37,248 nt of DNA from positions 1-37,248 of the forward strand of contig NZ_JAMLJL010000027.1 of NCBI RefSeq assembly GCF_023634845.1. The letters run 5' to 3'. Under the pieces are notes generated by a model. It did not search any database. It saw nothing but the letters and a program-made list of their open reading frames with translations, and was not told where the DNA came from. Position 1 is the stretch's first letter; every line of letters starts with the position of its first letter. This DNA comes from Flavobacterium amniphilum (GTDB lineage Bacteria; Bacteroidota; Bacteroidia; Flavobacteriales; Flavobacteriaceae). Shown here in pieces: positions 1-7,938 of this stretch. Both the position numbers and the translations under genes were made by a program.

Positions 1-288
1 AATTCTTCATAACTTTGAGATTAGGATAAACAAAATGTTGAACTTCTTTAGAGCCTTTATTAGACCGCTATGTCTATCATTCTATTTGAAGCAATTCAAC
101 AGGGTTCAAGGAGAAGGCAGAGGACTAATGCGTAGCTTGGTTCTAATCCAGCAAAGTCTAAAGTTCACCTCTGCTTTCCTTTGAATAAATTTAAAGTTTT
201 TTATCAAATTCAAAGTAAAGGCAAAGTCTCCTGACTTTGCGGTAGAATGTTTGACTTTGAACTAAAGAAGAAATACAGGAATTATAAT
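1..288. other. Unassigned left edge, no convincing gene
   Basis: Positions 2-184 (+) form an open frame with no internal stop that enters from outside the window and ends in TGA at 182-184. It could be the last 60 codons of a gene, but the translation matches no family I recognise. From 205 to 262 there are several copies of CAAAGT/ACTTTG in both orientations. CAAAGTC (224-230) pairs with GACTTTG (235-241), and outer TTCAAAG/CTTTGAA arms enclose it, so the RNA could fold into a nested hairpin. I cannot say whether this is a 3' UTR, a decayed element or an RNA gene. Confidence 0.15.
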
Positions 289-320
289 AAAAAAGCAAGA
301 CATCACCGTCTTGCTTTTTT
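289..320. terminator. Bidirectional intrinsic terminator
   Basis: A perfect stem, AAAAGCAAGAC (291-301) with GTCTTGCTTTT (308-318), has a 6-nt loop and A/T runs on both sides, so it can terminate transcription in either direction. It most plausibly ends whatever enters from the left edge. Confidence 0.75.
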
Positions 321-365
321 ATTGTCTTAAAAATTCCAAGCAAAAAATTTTCTGCTGCCAAAAAG

Positions 366-443
366 TTGTGGCAATTTCGTTTTGAAATTTCTTTTTGCCA
401 CAAAAAGTGTGGCAATTTCATTTCCGGAAATCTTTTTGCCACA
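366..443. repeat. Tandem pair of TGTGGCAA palindromes (copy A)
   Basis: Two adjacent imperfect palindromes, 366-403 and 408-443. Each opens with TGTGGCAATTTC and closes with TTGCCACA, and inner ATTTC/GAAAT arms extend the stem. The same two-unit arrangement, nearly identical in sequence, recurs at 6555-6632, and a single decayed half lies near 7844. The spacing and palindromy resemble REP-type intergenic repeats. The pair lies between the terminator at 458-497 and the one at 289-320, not inside a gene. Confidence 0.8.
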
Positions 444-457
444 AAATAGTTGAAAAT

Positions 458-497
458 AAAAAAGCCTTCACAAGCATCAAACTTGTAAAGACTTTTT
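458..497 (-). terminator. Terminator of the metal-efflux operon
   Basis: Read on the minus strand, AAAAGTCTTTACAAG pairs with CTTGTGAAGGCTTTT around a 7-nt loop and is followed by a T run. It lies about 40 nt past the stop of the adaptor gene, the last gene of the minus-strand efflux operon. Confidence 0.75.
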
Positions 498-535
498 AAA
501 TTTTAGGAAATGAAATGATTTAAAATTTCATGCGG

Positions 536-1744
536 TTAATGCGTATGTTCACCCCCGCCTTTCATCGTAGACAACAGGTAGAAAGCACCTTTCACGACCA
601 CTTTGGCATCCGTTGGTAATTCTTCAATCAGTTTGACTTCGGTGTAACCCATGTCAGTCGCGCCGGGAACTACTTCGATGGCTTTGAAATGAAATTCGGC
701 ATGAGCTTCTTCTAGGTGGTTTTCCTTCTTGTCGTGTTGCTCTTTTTCTTCGTGTGCTGCCTCCTGAACAAAAATATAATACTTGTCACCGTTGCGTACC
801 ACCGCATCTTTCGGTAAGGAAGGAACTGTATTGTTATTGATGTTGATATTGGCCGAAACATACATCCCGGATATCAGTCCCTTGGTGTCTTCGGGATTGA
901 TTTTCGCGTGTACGGCAACCGATTTGCTTTCATTCGAAAAGGATTTGTTGATTCCGAAAATCTTTCCTTTGATGGTTTTGTTGGATTGATTCGTCAGTAC
1001 AAAATCAACCGTTTGGCCCACGGCAATGGTTCCCAGATCTTTTTCGTAGACATTCAGATCCAAATGCATCTGGGTGTTGTCAACGACTTCGATCAGGGTA
1101 ACTCCGGTTTCGGCGAAAGTTCCTTTGTTGATGCTGATTTTGCCCACATAGCCATTAATAGGCGAAACAATCGGTATCAATGAACTGCTGCTTCTCGGAT
1201 TGACATTGATGGCCTGTAGTTTGGTTTTTGCCGCCTGTGCCTTGGCTCTTTCTACCGCCAGTTTTGATTTGATTTCCTGAAAAACTTTCTTCGGATTTAC
1301 GTCTTCTTCAGACAATGTCTTCTGCCGGTTGTATTCCAACTGGAGGTATTCAATATTGGCTATAGCCGAATTGTAATCTTCCTGCATCTGAACGACTTCC
1401 AGGTTTTGTAAAGTGGCGAGTACTTTTCCTTTGGTGACATATGTGCCTTCCAATACAAAAATATCTTTCACCACGCCGGAAATCAGCGTCGAAATACTGG
1501 CCGAGTTTTGTGGCGGTACTGCCGTATAGCCGTTTGCTTTGACAATGGTGTTCAAGTTCCGGTTTTCAATCGACCCCGTGACTATTCCTACCGTATTGAA
1601 CTGGGCTTCGGTTAAAGCAACTTCACCTTCGGTTTTTTCTTCTTCATGCGCTTCTGTTTCTTTTTTATCGGCGCAGGAAACCGTGACTAACGCTAACATT
1701 GCGAGTGCCGGTAAAAGGAATGCTGTTTTTTTATAGTGTATCAT
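536..1744 (-). CDS. Heavy-metal efflux RND periplasmic adaptor (CusB/CzcB-like lipoprotein)
   Basis: This 402-residue membrane-fusion protein should link the inner-membrane pump encoded just upstream to an outer-membrane channel. The N-terminus is a lipoprotein signal peptide with lipobox TVSC, giving Cys24 as the lipidated residue, followed by an acidic linker. A barrel-sandwich/biotinyl-lipoyl-like region (about 60-220) brackets a coiled-coil hairpin, and a beta-barrel region follows. Two histidine-rich stretches, around residues 325-350 (several His and Glu in HEEKEQHDKKENH) and at the extreme C-terminus (GGGEHTH), are typical metal-binding additions in metal-efflux adaptors. The ATG lies 11 nt after the pump stop codon, so the two genes form one operon. 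Family assignment is firm; which metal is exported is inferred from the pump. Confidence 0.9.
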   Translation of the reverse strand: MIHYKKTAFLLPALAMLALVTVSCADKKETEAHEEEKTEGEVALTEAQFNTVGIVTGSIENRNLNTIVKANGYTAVPPQNSASISTLISGVVKDIFVLEGTYVTKGKVLATLQNLEVVQMQEDYNSAIANIEYLQLEYNRQKTLSEEDVNPKKVFQEIKSKLAVERAKAQAAKTKLQAINVNPRSSSSLIPIVSPINGYVGKISINKGTFAETGVTLIEVVDNTQMHLDLNVYEKDLGTIAVGQTVDFVLTNQSNKTIKGKIFGINKSFSNESKSVAVHAKINPEDTKGLISGMYVSANININNNTVPSLPKDAVVRNGDKYYIFVQEAAHEEKEQHDKKENHLEEAHAEFHFKAIEVVPGATDMGYTEVKLIEELPTDAKVVVKGAFYLLSTMKGGGEHTH

Positions 1745-1755
1745 TACTTCTTCGT

Positions 1756-4700
1756 TTAATTGTTGATTAGGGTTGGATAATGCAACTGGATGGCGCTTTG
1801 ATTGTAAAGGTTGAGTGCTTCCGTGTGCTGTTTCTTAATGTCAATGGCCTGGTTTAAAAAACTGATGTACGTCCAATAACTCATGTCGCCGTTTGCATAG
1901 CTTTTTTGTGCCGTTGCAATGATTTGTTCGGCGTATTGAAGGCCTTCGCTCGTGTAATAATCTACTCCTTTTTTGTATTTCTCAAACTCATTTTGAAGTT
2001 GCTGCTGCTGTAATCCGAAAGTCAATTTGCTTTTTTCGGCTTCCAGTTGCGCCTGTGAAGAACTGATTTCGGATGCTTTGGCTTTTGAATTGTTCACATT
2101 TCCGAATAAAGGAATCTGCAATCCTGCCGTAAATCCCTGAAAATAGAGTTCCTTGTTTAAACTCTGTACAAAATAACCCAAGCCGAGTTTTGGCATGCGT
2201 TGTGCTTTGAATGTCTGGGCTTCTTTTTGGTATACATTGGCCTGCTGTTCGTAAAAACCAGTGATCAGTTCTTTGGCTTTTTCATTGCCGGTTGTTTGTG
2301 TGGGATACTGTAAATCGGTTTTGGCATCGGGTACAAAAGCTTCTGTTGTTTGTAGAAAGTATTGGAACTGATTCTGATACCGGATCAAATCGAAATCCAA
2401 CTGGCTTTTGAGTGTTTCAATTTCCTTGACCTTGGCTTTTGCACTGATCACTTCAATTTTTCCGCTTTCGCCCGTATTGAAACGCAATTCGGCATTTTTA
2501 AGAAACTTGCTGTAAATTTCATGCAATTCATTGTTCAGTTTTTGTGCCGATATACCATATAAGTATTGGTAATAACTTAAAGTGACCGCTTTTTCGATTT
2601 CATATTCCGAAAGTGCTTTTTGTTTTTCGGCCAGTTTGGCCAATTCTTCCTGTAACTGACGGTTCGCTTTTGTAGCGCCTCCAATGGGAAAATATTGCTG
2701 CAAGGAAATATTATTGTCATAATCCTTGCTGTTGAATTGGCCTCCCTGGTACTGAACCTGTAGCGGATCAGCTTGGAAAGCGGCTTTTTTTAACGTGTTC
2801 TGCTTTTCGATTTCCTTGTCGGCAATTTTTAATTCGGTGCTGTTTTTCTTTGCTATGTTGATAGCCTGTTCCAAAGAAACCGGATTGCTTTGGGAAAAAC
2901 CGCTCACTGAAAAAGCAACGGCTATTATGGTGATGACAGATTTTGAAATTTTCGTTTTCATGTGCATTCTGTTTTCAAATAGTAAATAAAGAATAGGCAA
3001 GACAATCAATGTCAGTAAGGTTGCAGAAACCAATCCGCCAATGACTACGGTTGCCAGTGGTTTTTGTACTTCGGCACCGCTGCCGTTGGATAATGCCATC
3101 GGTAAAAAACCGAGTGAAGCTACGGCGGCTGTCATTAATACAGGACGTAAACGGACTTTGGTACCAACGTATATCCGCTGCAACACATCGTTCATTCCTT
3201 CCTTTTTGAGTTGGTTGAAATAGGAGATGAGTACAATTCCGTTCAATACCGCAATCCCGAATAAAGCAATAAACCCGATGCCGGCCGAAATACTGAAAGG
3301 CATTCCGCGAAGCCAAAGTGCAAAAACACCTCCGATGGCTGATAACGGAATGGCAGTGAAAATCAGAAGTGCCTGTTTGATGCTGTTGAAGGTGAAGTAT
3401 AACAATACGATAATAAGTCCCAAAGCAATCGGCAATGCAACCGAAAGTCTCTTGTTGGCTTCGGTAAGGTTTTCAAATTGGCCGCCATACGTCATGTAAT
3501 ATCCGGCCGGCAGTTTGAAATCGGCATCCGCTTTTTGCTGGATTTCTTCGACGACACTTTTGATGTCACGGCCGCGGACATTCAATCCAACGGTAATCCT
3601 GCGCTTACCGTCTTCACGGCTCACCTGAACCGGTCCCTGTTCATAACTGACTTGAGCTACCTGGGATAACGGAACCTGCTGGCCATTTGGTAATGGGACG
3701 AACAGATTGCTTACATCGGCCATATCGGTACGGTGCTCTTTATCCATGCGGACTACCACATCAAAGCGTTTGCTCTCTTCATAAATTTTCCCGGTACTTT
3801 CCCCGGCAAATGAAGAGCGGATGATTTTATTGATATCGGTAATGTTCAAACCGTAAAGTGCAATTTTATCGTAATCATATTTGATGGTGATTTGCGGAAG
3901 TCCGGTTGTTTTTTCGGCTTTTAAATCGCCCACACCTTCAATGGAATTGATTTTTGTAATCAGTTCATTGGCTTTGTTGGACAGCACTTCTAAATCATCC
4001 CCGAAAATCTTAATGGCAATATCACTGCGGCTTCCCGTCATCAATTCATTAAAACGCATCTGGATGGGTTGCGAAATTTCAATATTGGCTCCCGGGATTT
4101 TTTCCATTTCTTCCTTCATCAAATTGGCAAGGTCTTCCCAGTTATCTGCCGATGTCCATTCGTCTTTATCCTTGAGAACAATAATTAAGTCACCGCTTTC
4201 AATTGGCATTGGGTCAGTCGGGATTTCACCGCTTCCTATTTTGGTTACGATGTTTTTAATCTCCGGGAACTTCGCTTTGAGCAGCTGCTCATATTTTGTG
4301 GTGGTTTCCACCATTTGTGATAAGGAACTTCCGGTCATGATGGTGGCATTAATCGCTAAATCACCTTCTTCAAGTGTCGGGATGAATTCGCCGCCCATGC
4401 GGTTAAAAATGACAAGTGAAACGGCAAACAACGATACAGCCAGCAGTAAAACAGCTTTTTTGATTTTAAGTGCTTTTTCCAAAAACGGCTGGTAGCTATT
4501 TTCTAACCAAGTCATCATTTTATCACTGAAATTCGTTTTGTGTTCTGTTATTTTCGAAAGGAACAGCGAACTCATCATAGGCACGTAAGTCAGCGACAGT
4601 ATAAAAGCGCCGATCACGGCAAAACCAACAGTCAGTGCCATGGGTTTAAACATTTTTCCTTCGGTTCCCACTAATGATAATATCGGGATGTATACAATCA

Positions 4701-6066
4701 GGATGATGATTTCCCCAAAGGCAGCGCTGTTCCGGATCTTGGAAGCCGAGTTGAATACTTCCGTATCCATTTCTTTTTGGGTTAAGGCCTGCTTCCGCTT
4801 CAGGTTGTAAAGATGATGCATCGTGGCTTCAACAATAATGACGGCTCCGTCGACTATAATTCCGAAATCGATGGCTCCCAGACTCATCAGGTTGCCGCTT
4901 ACCCCGAAAAGATTCATGAGGATAATGGCAAACAGCATCGATAAAGGAATTACCGAAGCAACTATAAGTCCGGCGCGGAGATTTCCTAAAAACAGAATTA
5001 ATACAAAGATGACGATCAAAGCACCCTCGATAAGGTTTTTGGTTACCGTACCAATTGCGTTGTCAACTAATTTACCGCGGTCGATGAACGGTTCTGCGAC
5101 AACGCCTTCGGGAAGTGATTTGTTGATCTGTTCCATTTTTTCCTTGACTCTTTCAACGACAGCCCTGGAGTTTTCGCCTTTAAGCATAAGGACTAATCCA
5201 CAGACTATTTCGCCTTTACCGTCTTTGGTCGAAGCGCCATACCGCAAAGCAATTCCTTCGCGTACCTGCGCAACATCCCTGACCAATACCGGTGCCCCAT
5301 TGCGGTTTTTGATTACGACGTTTTCCAGATCTTTAATCCCGGATGCCATCCCAACGCCGCGGATGAAATAGGCATACTGGTCTTTTTCAATGTAAGCGCC
5401 TCCGGTATTTTGGTTGTTTTTTTCGAGAGCTTCAAAAATTTCGGTGATGGTTATGCCTAAACTGTTCAACCGGTTCGGGTTTACCGAAATTTCATACTGT
5501 TTTAGTTTTCCGCCCCAGGTACTCACTTCGGCGACGCCTTGTACACCCTGTAATTGTGGTGTGATGATCCAATCTTGGATTGTCCGTAATTTGATGGCAT
5601 CGTATTGGTTTTCATAACCTTTTTTAGCATACACATCATATTGGAAAATTTCGCCCAATCCGGTTGTGATGGGGGCTAGTTCCGGCGTGCCGGCATAATC
5701 CGGAATGTTTTCTTCTGCTTCTTTTAAACGTTGGAAAATTTGTTCCCGTGCCCAGTAAATATCAATGTCTTCTTCGAAAACAACCGTTACGACCGATAGA
5801 CCGAACCGGGAGATACTCCGTAGCTCGATTACTTTCGGAATGGTTTTTACCGATTGTTCAAGCGGATAGGTAATCAACTGCTCGACTTCCTGACTCGCCA
5901 GGGTGGGAGCAGTTGTGATAATCTGTACCTGATTGTTGGTTACGTCAGGTAAAGCGTCGATGGGCAGTTTCTTTATGGAATAGCCGCCCCAGATCACTAA
6001 AAGTATAGTGAGGAAAAGTATAATGAATTTATTCTTTATACTAAATTGAATGATTTTGTTTAGCAT
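1756..6066 (-). CDS. CzcA-type heavy-metal RND pump fused to a TolC-like outer-membrane channel domain
   Basis: The 1436-residue product has a CzcA/CusA-family RND transporter in residues 1 to about 1033. The proton-relay segment DFGIIVDGAVIIVE in TM4 has Asp, Asp and Glu spaced as in CzcA (Zn/Co/Cd type); CusA (Cu/Ag) pumps differ there. Residues from about 1036 are a TolC/CzcC-like domain of about 400 residues with the repeated helical pattern of outer-membrane efflux proteins. The junction itself looks like a complete signal peptide (MKTKISKSVITIIAV, then AFSVSGFSQS). I chose the ATG at 6066 because MLNKIIQFSIKNKF is the usual family N-terminus; an in-frame ATG 60 nt upstream would add a non-homologous tail. 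Such fusions are known in Bacteroidota. The predicted role is proton-driven metal export from periplasm or cytoplasm. Confidence 0.92.
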   Translation of the reverse strand: MLNKIIQFSIKNKFIILFLTILLVIWGGYSIKKLPIDALPDVTNNQVQIITTAPTLASQEVEQLITYPLEQSVKTIPKVIELRSISRFGLSVVTVVFEEDIDIYWAREQIFQRLKEAEENIPDYAGTPELAPITTGLGEIFQYDVYAKKGYENQYDAIKLRTIQDWIITPQLQGVQGVAEVSTWGGKLKQYEISVNPNRLNSLGITITEIFEALEKNNQNTGGAYIEKDQYAYFIRGVGMASGIKDLENVVIKNRNGAPVLVRDVAQVREGIALRYGASTKDGKGEIVCGLVLMLKGENSRAVVERVKEKMEQINKSLPEGVVAEPFIDRGKLVDNAIGTVTKNLIEGALIVIFVLILFLGNLRAGLIVASVIPLSMLFAIILMNLFGVSGNLMSLGAIDFGIIVDGAVIIVEATMHHLYNLKRKQALTQKEMDTEVFNSASKIRNSAAFGEIIILIVYIPILSLVGTEGKMFKPMALTVGFAVIGAFILSLTYVPMMSSLFLSKITEHKTNFSDKMMTWLENSYQPFLEKALKIKKAVLLLAVSLFAVSLVIFNRMGGEFIPTLEEGDLAINATIMTGSSLSQMVETTTKYEQLLKAKFPEIKNIVTKIGSGEIPTDPMPIESGDLIIVLKDKDEWTSADNWEDLANLMKEEMEKIPGANIEISQPIQMRFNELMTGSRSDIAIKIFGDDLEVLSNKANELITKINSIEGVGDLKAEKTTGLPQITIKYDYDKIALYGLNITDINKIIRSSFAGESTGKIYEESKRFDVVVRMDKEHRTDMADVSNLFVPLPNGQQVPLSQVAQVSYEQGPVQVSREDGKRRITVGLNVRGRDIKSVVEEIQQKADADFKLPAGYYMTYGGQFENLTEANKRLSVALPIALGLIIVLLYFTFNSIKQALLIFTAIPLSAIGGVFALWLRGMPFSISAGIGFIALFGIAVLNGIVLISYFNQLKKEGMNDVLQRIYVGTKVRLRPVLMTAAVASLGFLPMALSNGSGAEVQKPLATVVIGGLVSATLLTLIVLPILYLLFENRMHMKTKISKSVITIIAVAFSVSGFSQSNPVSLEQAINIAKKNSTELKIADKEIEKQNTLKKAAFQADPLQVQYQGGQFNSKDYDNNISLQQYFPIGGATKANRQLQEELAKLAEKQKALSEYEIEKAVTLSYYQYLYGISAQKLNNELHEIYSKFLKNAELRFNTGESGKIEVISAKAKVKEIETLKSQLDFDLIRYQNQFQYFLQTTEAFVPDAKTDLQYPTQTTGNEKAKELITGFYEQQANVYQKEAQTFKAQRMPKLGLGYFVQSLNKELYFQGFTAGLQIPLFGNVNNSKAKASEISSSQAQLEAEKSKLTFGLQQQQLQNEFEKYKKGVDYYTSEGLQYAEQIIATAQKSYANGDMSYWTYISFLNQAIDIKKQHTEALNLYNQSAIQLHYPTLINN

Positions 6067-6150
6067 TTGTATAATGAATAGGGTATAAACAATAATGTTC
6101 AGTCGCATAGGGATGCAACAAGCCAACCCGAAATTAACCGGGCGTATTCA

Positions 6151-6495
6151 TTATGCTAATTGAGGGGGCTGCCAGATGCTGCCAAAGAAACTGGAAGCAA
6201 AAACAGAGGTGTAAACCGGTTCTTTTGTTTTGATCTCCTGTGAAATCAAAGGCAATTCGAAACTGATTGACGGGGAATAGTTTGAAATCTGTGCGCCGCA
6301 GCAGTTGCAGATGCAAAACGGGGAACACATATCATTGTCTTTATCGTGTGAATGGCCGCTGTCGGCAATGTCCTGCGTTATTGATTCATGGGCAAGACTA
6401 TTGACTTCCATATCCGCACAGGGAATGGAGGCCAGTAAGATTAAATAAATCGATAATATGATGTTTAACCACTTCACGGGTATAAAATTAATCAT
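6151..6495 (-). CDS. Small secreted Cys/His-rich protein (DUF6660-like) of metal-efflux operons
   Basis: This 114-residue protein has an N-terminal hydrophobic segment (WLNIILSIYLILLASIPCAD) likely to be a signal peptide or anchor. A compact metal-ligand cluster follows, with His-Ser-His and then CSPFCICNCCG (five Cys) around residues 47-68. Proteins of this shape are commonly found first in Bacteroidota Czc/Cus-type operons and are annotated as DUF6660; I assign that by resemblance, not by a search. It is the first gene of the operon, 84 nt ahead of the pump start. A metal-sensing, buffering or chaperone role in the periplasm is a reasonable inference but not established. An overlapping frame at 6134-6328 is a shadow. 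Confidence 0.75.
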   Translation of the reverse strand: MINFIPVKWLNIILSIYLILLASIPCADMEVNSLAHESITQDIADSGHSHDKDNDMCSPFCICNCCGAQISNYSPSISFELPLISQEIKTKEPVYTSVFASSFFGSIWQPPQLA

Positions 6496-6554
6496 TTTAT
6501 GTAATCCAGATCTAAAATAAAAGCAAAAGCTATCTTAAAATATTTTATGATAAG

Positions 6555-6632
6555 TTGTGGCAATTTCGTTTTGGAATTTCTTTTTGCCACAAAAAGTGTG
6601 GCAATTTCATTTTTGAAAATGGATTTGCCACA
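6555..6632. repeat. Tandem pair of TGTGGCAA palindromes (copy B)
   Basis: The units 6555-6592 and 6597-6632 repeat the arrangement at 366-443, with the same direction, the same 4-nt spacer and only a few differences in the inner arms. Together the two pairs bracket the metal-efflux operon. Copy B also lies directly upstream of the Abi gene. From 6633 to 6799 I see no gene. Confidence 0.8.
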
Positions 6633-6799
6633 GGATTTGTAGGTCTTTTTGAATAAATTAATGAAAGTTAATATGTGGGATTAAAAATGTAAGTCTGAAT
6701 GATGGATTTATTGTTAAAAACTCATCTTATTTGTGAATAAATTTAGGTTTTATTTTTTAAAATAAAAGGTAAAATTTGTATTGGTTTAAGTATGTAAAA

Positions 6800-7672
6800 A
6801 TGGGGAATATTGCGACAAGTATAAAAGAACAAATTCAAAAGCTGAAGAACAGGGGGATGGATTTGGATTTGGAAGAAGATAAAATAAAAGAAATTTTACT
6901 TGATATTGGATATTATAGATTGGGTTTTTATTGGAATCCTTTTGAAATTGATGAAAATCATAACTTTGCTGAAGGGACAAAATTTTCATCCATTATAGAT
7001 TTGTACTATTTAGATGTTGATTTGAGAAGTATTCTAACAAAGTATCTTTACAGAATTGAGTTGAATTTTAGAACAAAATTGATTTACTATGTTTCTAATA
7101 AATATAAACTATCTCCAACTTGGTTTATTGATTCTAAGGTGATTAATAGAGATTTTATTGATGCATTTGATCATTTTTACGATGATGACTTTATTAATAA
7201 TAACAAACCAATTAAAAAGCATCATGCAAAATATATAAATGACAAGTATGCTCCAGCTTGGAAAACTTTAGAATTTTTTACTTTTGGTTCTATATTAAAG
7301 ATTTATAAATCACTCAACGAAGAAGATGTTAAAGTAAGAATATCTGAAATTTATGGCGTGAAAAATTATCAGAAATTTATCAATCTTTTTGAAACTATAG
7401 TATACGTTAGAAATTGCTGTGCCCATAGTAGTATTTTGTTTGATTTAAATTTACCTAAAAGTATCTCTGCATTTGCAGAAATAAAGTTTAATGGACATGA
7501 AAGACATAATTTAGATTCGTGTATTAAAGTTATTCTATTCATTTTAAATAAAATTTCTACATCACGCCATGATGAAATGCTAAAAGCAATAGATGATTTG
7601 TTCTTATCTCATAAGAATAATCCAGTTACAAAGAGTATTATTGAAAATGAAATAGGGTATAAATTTCAATAA
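6800..7672 (+). CDS. Abi_2 (AbiD/AbiF-like) HEPN family protein, predicted abortive-infection RNase
   Basis: This 290-residue protein has the Abi_2 layout: an N-terminal helical part with a DIGYYRLGFYW motif (about 39-49), a central LDVDLRSILTKYLYRIELNFR segment and a C-terminal RNCCAHSS motif. The last is the R-x4-H signature of HEPN ribonucleases. Abi_2 proteins include the lactococcal phage-exclusion proteins AbiD and AbiF. I chose ATG 6800 (MGNIATSIKEQI) over a TTG 24 nt upstream because the conserved region starts there. The gene is much richer in A and T than its neighbours, with codons such as ATA, AAA and TTA dominating, which suggests acquisition by transfer. A predicted small RNA lies directly downstream and could be its antitoxin. 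Phage defence is inferred. Confidence 0.85.
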   Translation: MGNIATSIKEQIQKLKNRGMDLDLEEDKIKEILLDIGYYRLGFYWNPFEIDENHNFAEGTKFSSIIDLYYLDVDLRSILTKYLYRIELNFRTKLIYYVSNKYKLSPTWFIDSKVINRDFIDAFDHFYDDDFINNNKPIKKHHAKYINDKYAPAWKTLEFFTFGSILKIYKSLNEEDVKVRISEIYGVKNYQKFINLFETIVYVRNCCAHSSILFDLNLPKSISAFAEIKFNGHERHNLDSCIKVILFILNKISTSRHDEMLKAIDDLFLSHKNNPVTKSIIENEIGYKFQ

Positions 7673-7716
7673 TATAATTTTTTCTTAATGGATATTTCTA
7701 TTCAGAAAAAAAATTA

Positions 7717-7724
7717 TACATTTG
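7717..7724 (+). promoter_or_regulatory. Promoter -7 element TACATTTG of a small RNA
   Basis: This is a perfect match to the Bacteroidota -7 consensus TAnnTTTG, 45 nt past the Abi stop codon, with no open reading frame downstream. No clear TTG -33 element is visible, so it is weaker than a full match. The predicted start is around 7730. Confidence 0.5.
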
Positions 7725-7729
7725 CTAAA

Positions 7730-7812
7730 CAATAGTGCCTTATTATTCATCGCGCTTTAATAGTGCACTCTAAAAAAATAAACCTAAACCCAGACTTGCT
7801 CTGGGTTTTTTA
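7730..7812 (+). ncRNA. Predicted structured small RNA downstream of the Abi gene
   Basis: The candidate transcript runs from the -7 element to the terminator and is about 80 nt long with no usable reading frame. Residues 734-745 (AGTGCCTTATTA) can pair with 758-769 (TAATAGTGCACT), with one mismatch and one G-U pair, around a 12-nt loop containing GCGC. A second hairpin is the terminator. AATAGTGC also occurs twice (7731-7738 and 7759-7766). Promoter, stem-loop, terminator and lack of coding potential together support an RNA gene. A role as RNA antitoxin or guide for the HEPN protein is inferred from position. Confidence 0.5.
7786..7812 (+). terminator. Intrinsic terminator of the small RNA
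   Basis: AAACCCAG (7786-7793) pairs perfectly with CTGGGTTT (7801-7808) around a 7-nt loop and is followed by TTTT. Confidence 0.85.
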
Positions 7813-7820
7813 TTTTAAGG

Positions 7821-7852
7821 AATTCCATTTTTTGAAAATGATTTTGCCACAA
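7821..7852. repeat. Degenerate half of the TGTGGCAA palindrome
   Basis: The stretch ends in GAAAATGATTTTGCCACAAA, closely matching the right half of the second unit of copy B (GAAAATGGATTTGCCACAGG). The left TGTGGCAA arm is missing. It lies on the far side of the Abi gene and small RNA from copy B. Confidence 0.5.
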
Positions 7853-7887
7853 AATATTTTCAATAGTAGAAGGTCGAAGGATCGAAC

Positions 7888-7938
7888 AATCTGAAAATCT
7901 AATAGTCTAAAGATCTAAGAAGTCTAAGCAGTCTAAAA
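7888..7938. repeat. Short degenerate tandem repeat, about 10-bp period
   Basis: Five or six units of the form ATCTAAnAnn or GTCTAAnnA follow one another just beyond the umuD stop codon. Helically phased runs like this occur in Flavobacterium intergenic DNA. There is no hairpin in it and no reading frame. Apart from the small RNA, the terminator and this run, 7673-7938 holds nothing I can name. Confidence 0.5.

Noticed and set aside
191..442. 83-codon minus-strand open frame
   Set aside because: It runs through the bidirectional terminator and the palindromic repeats, and its translation reflects those repeats; no family resemblance.
366..443. CRISPR-like array
   Set aside because: Only two units with a 4-nt spacer, palindromic over the whole unit; no series of equal-length spacers and no cas genes.
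3881..4495. 204-codon frame antisense to the RND pump
   Set aside because: It lies wholly inside a strongly supported gene and its composition is that of a complementary-strand shadow; the same holds for the other antisense frames between 2300 and 5620.
6134..6328. 64-codon frame overlapping the Cys/His-rich small protein
   Set aside because: The overlapping 114-residue frame has a signal peptide and metal-ligand cluster; this one has neither.
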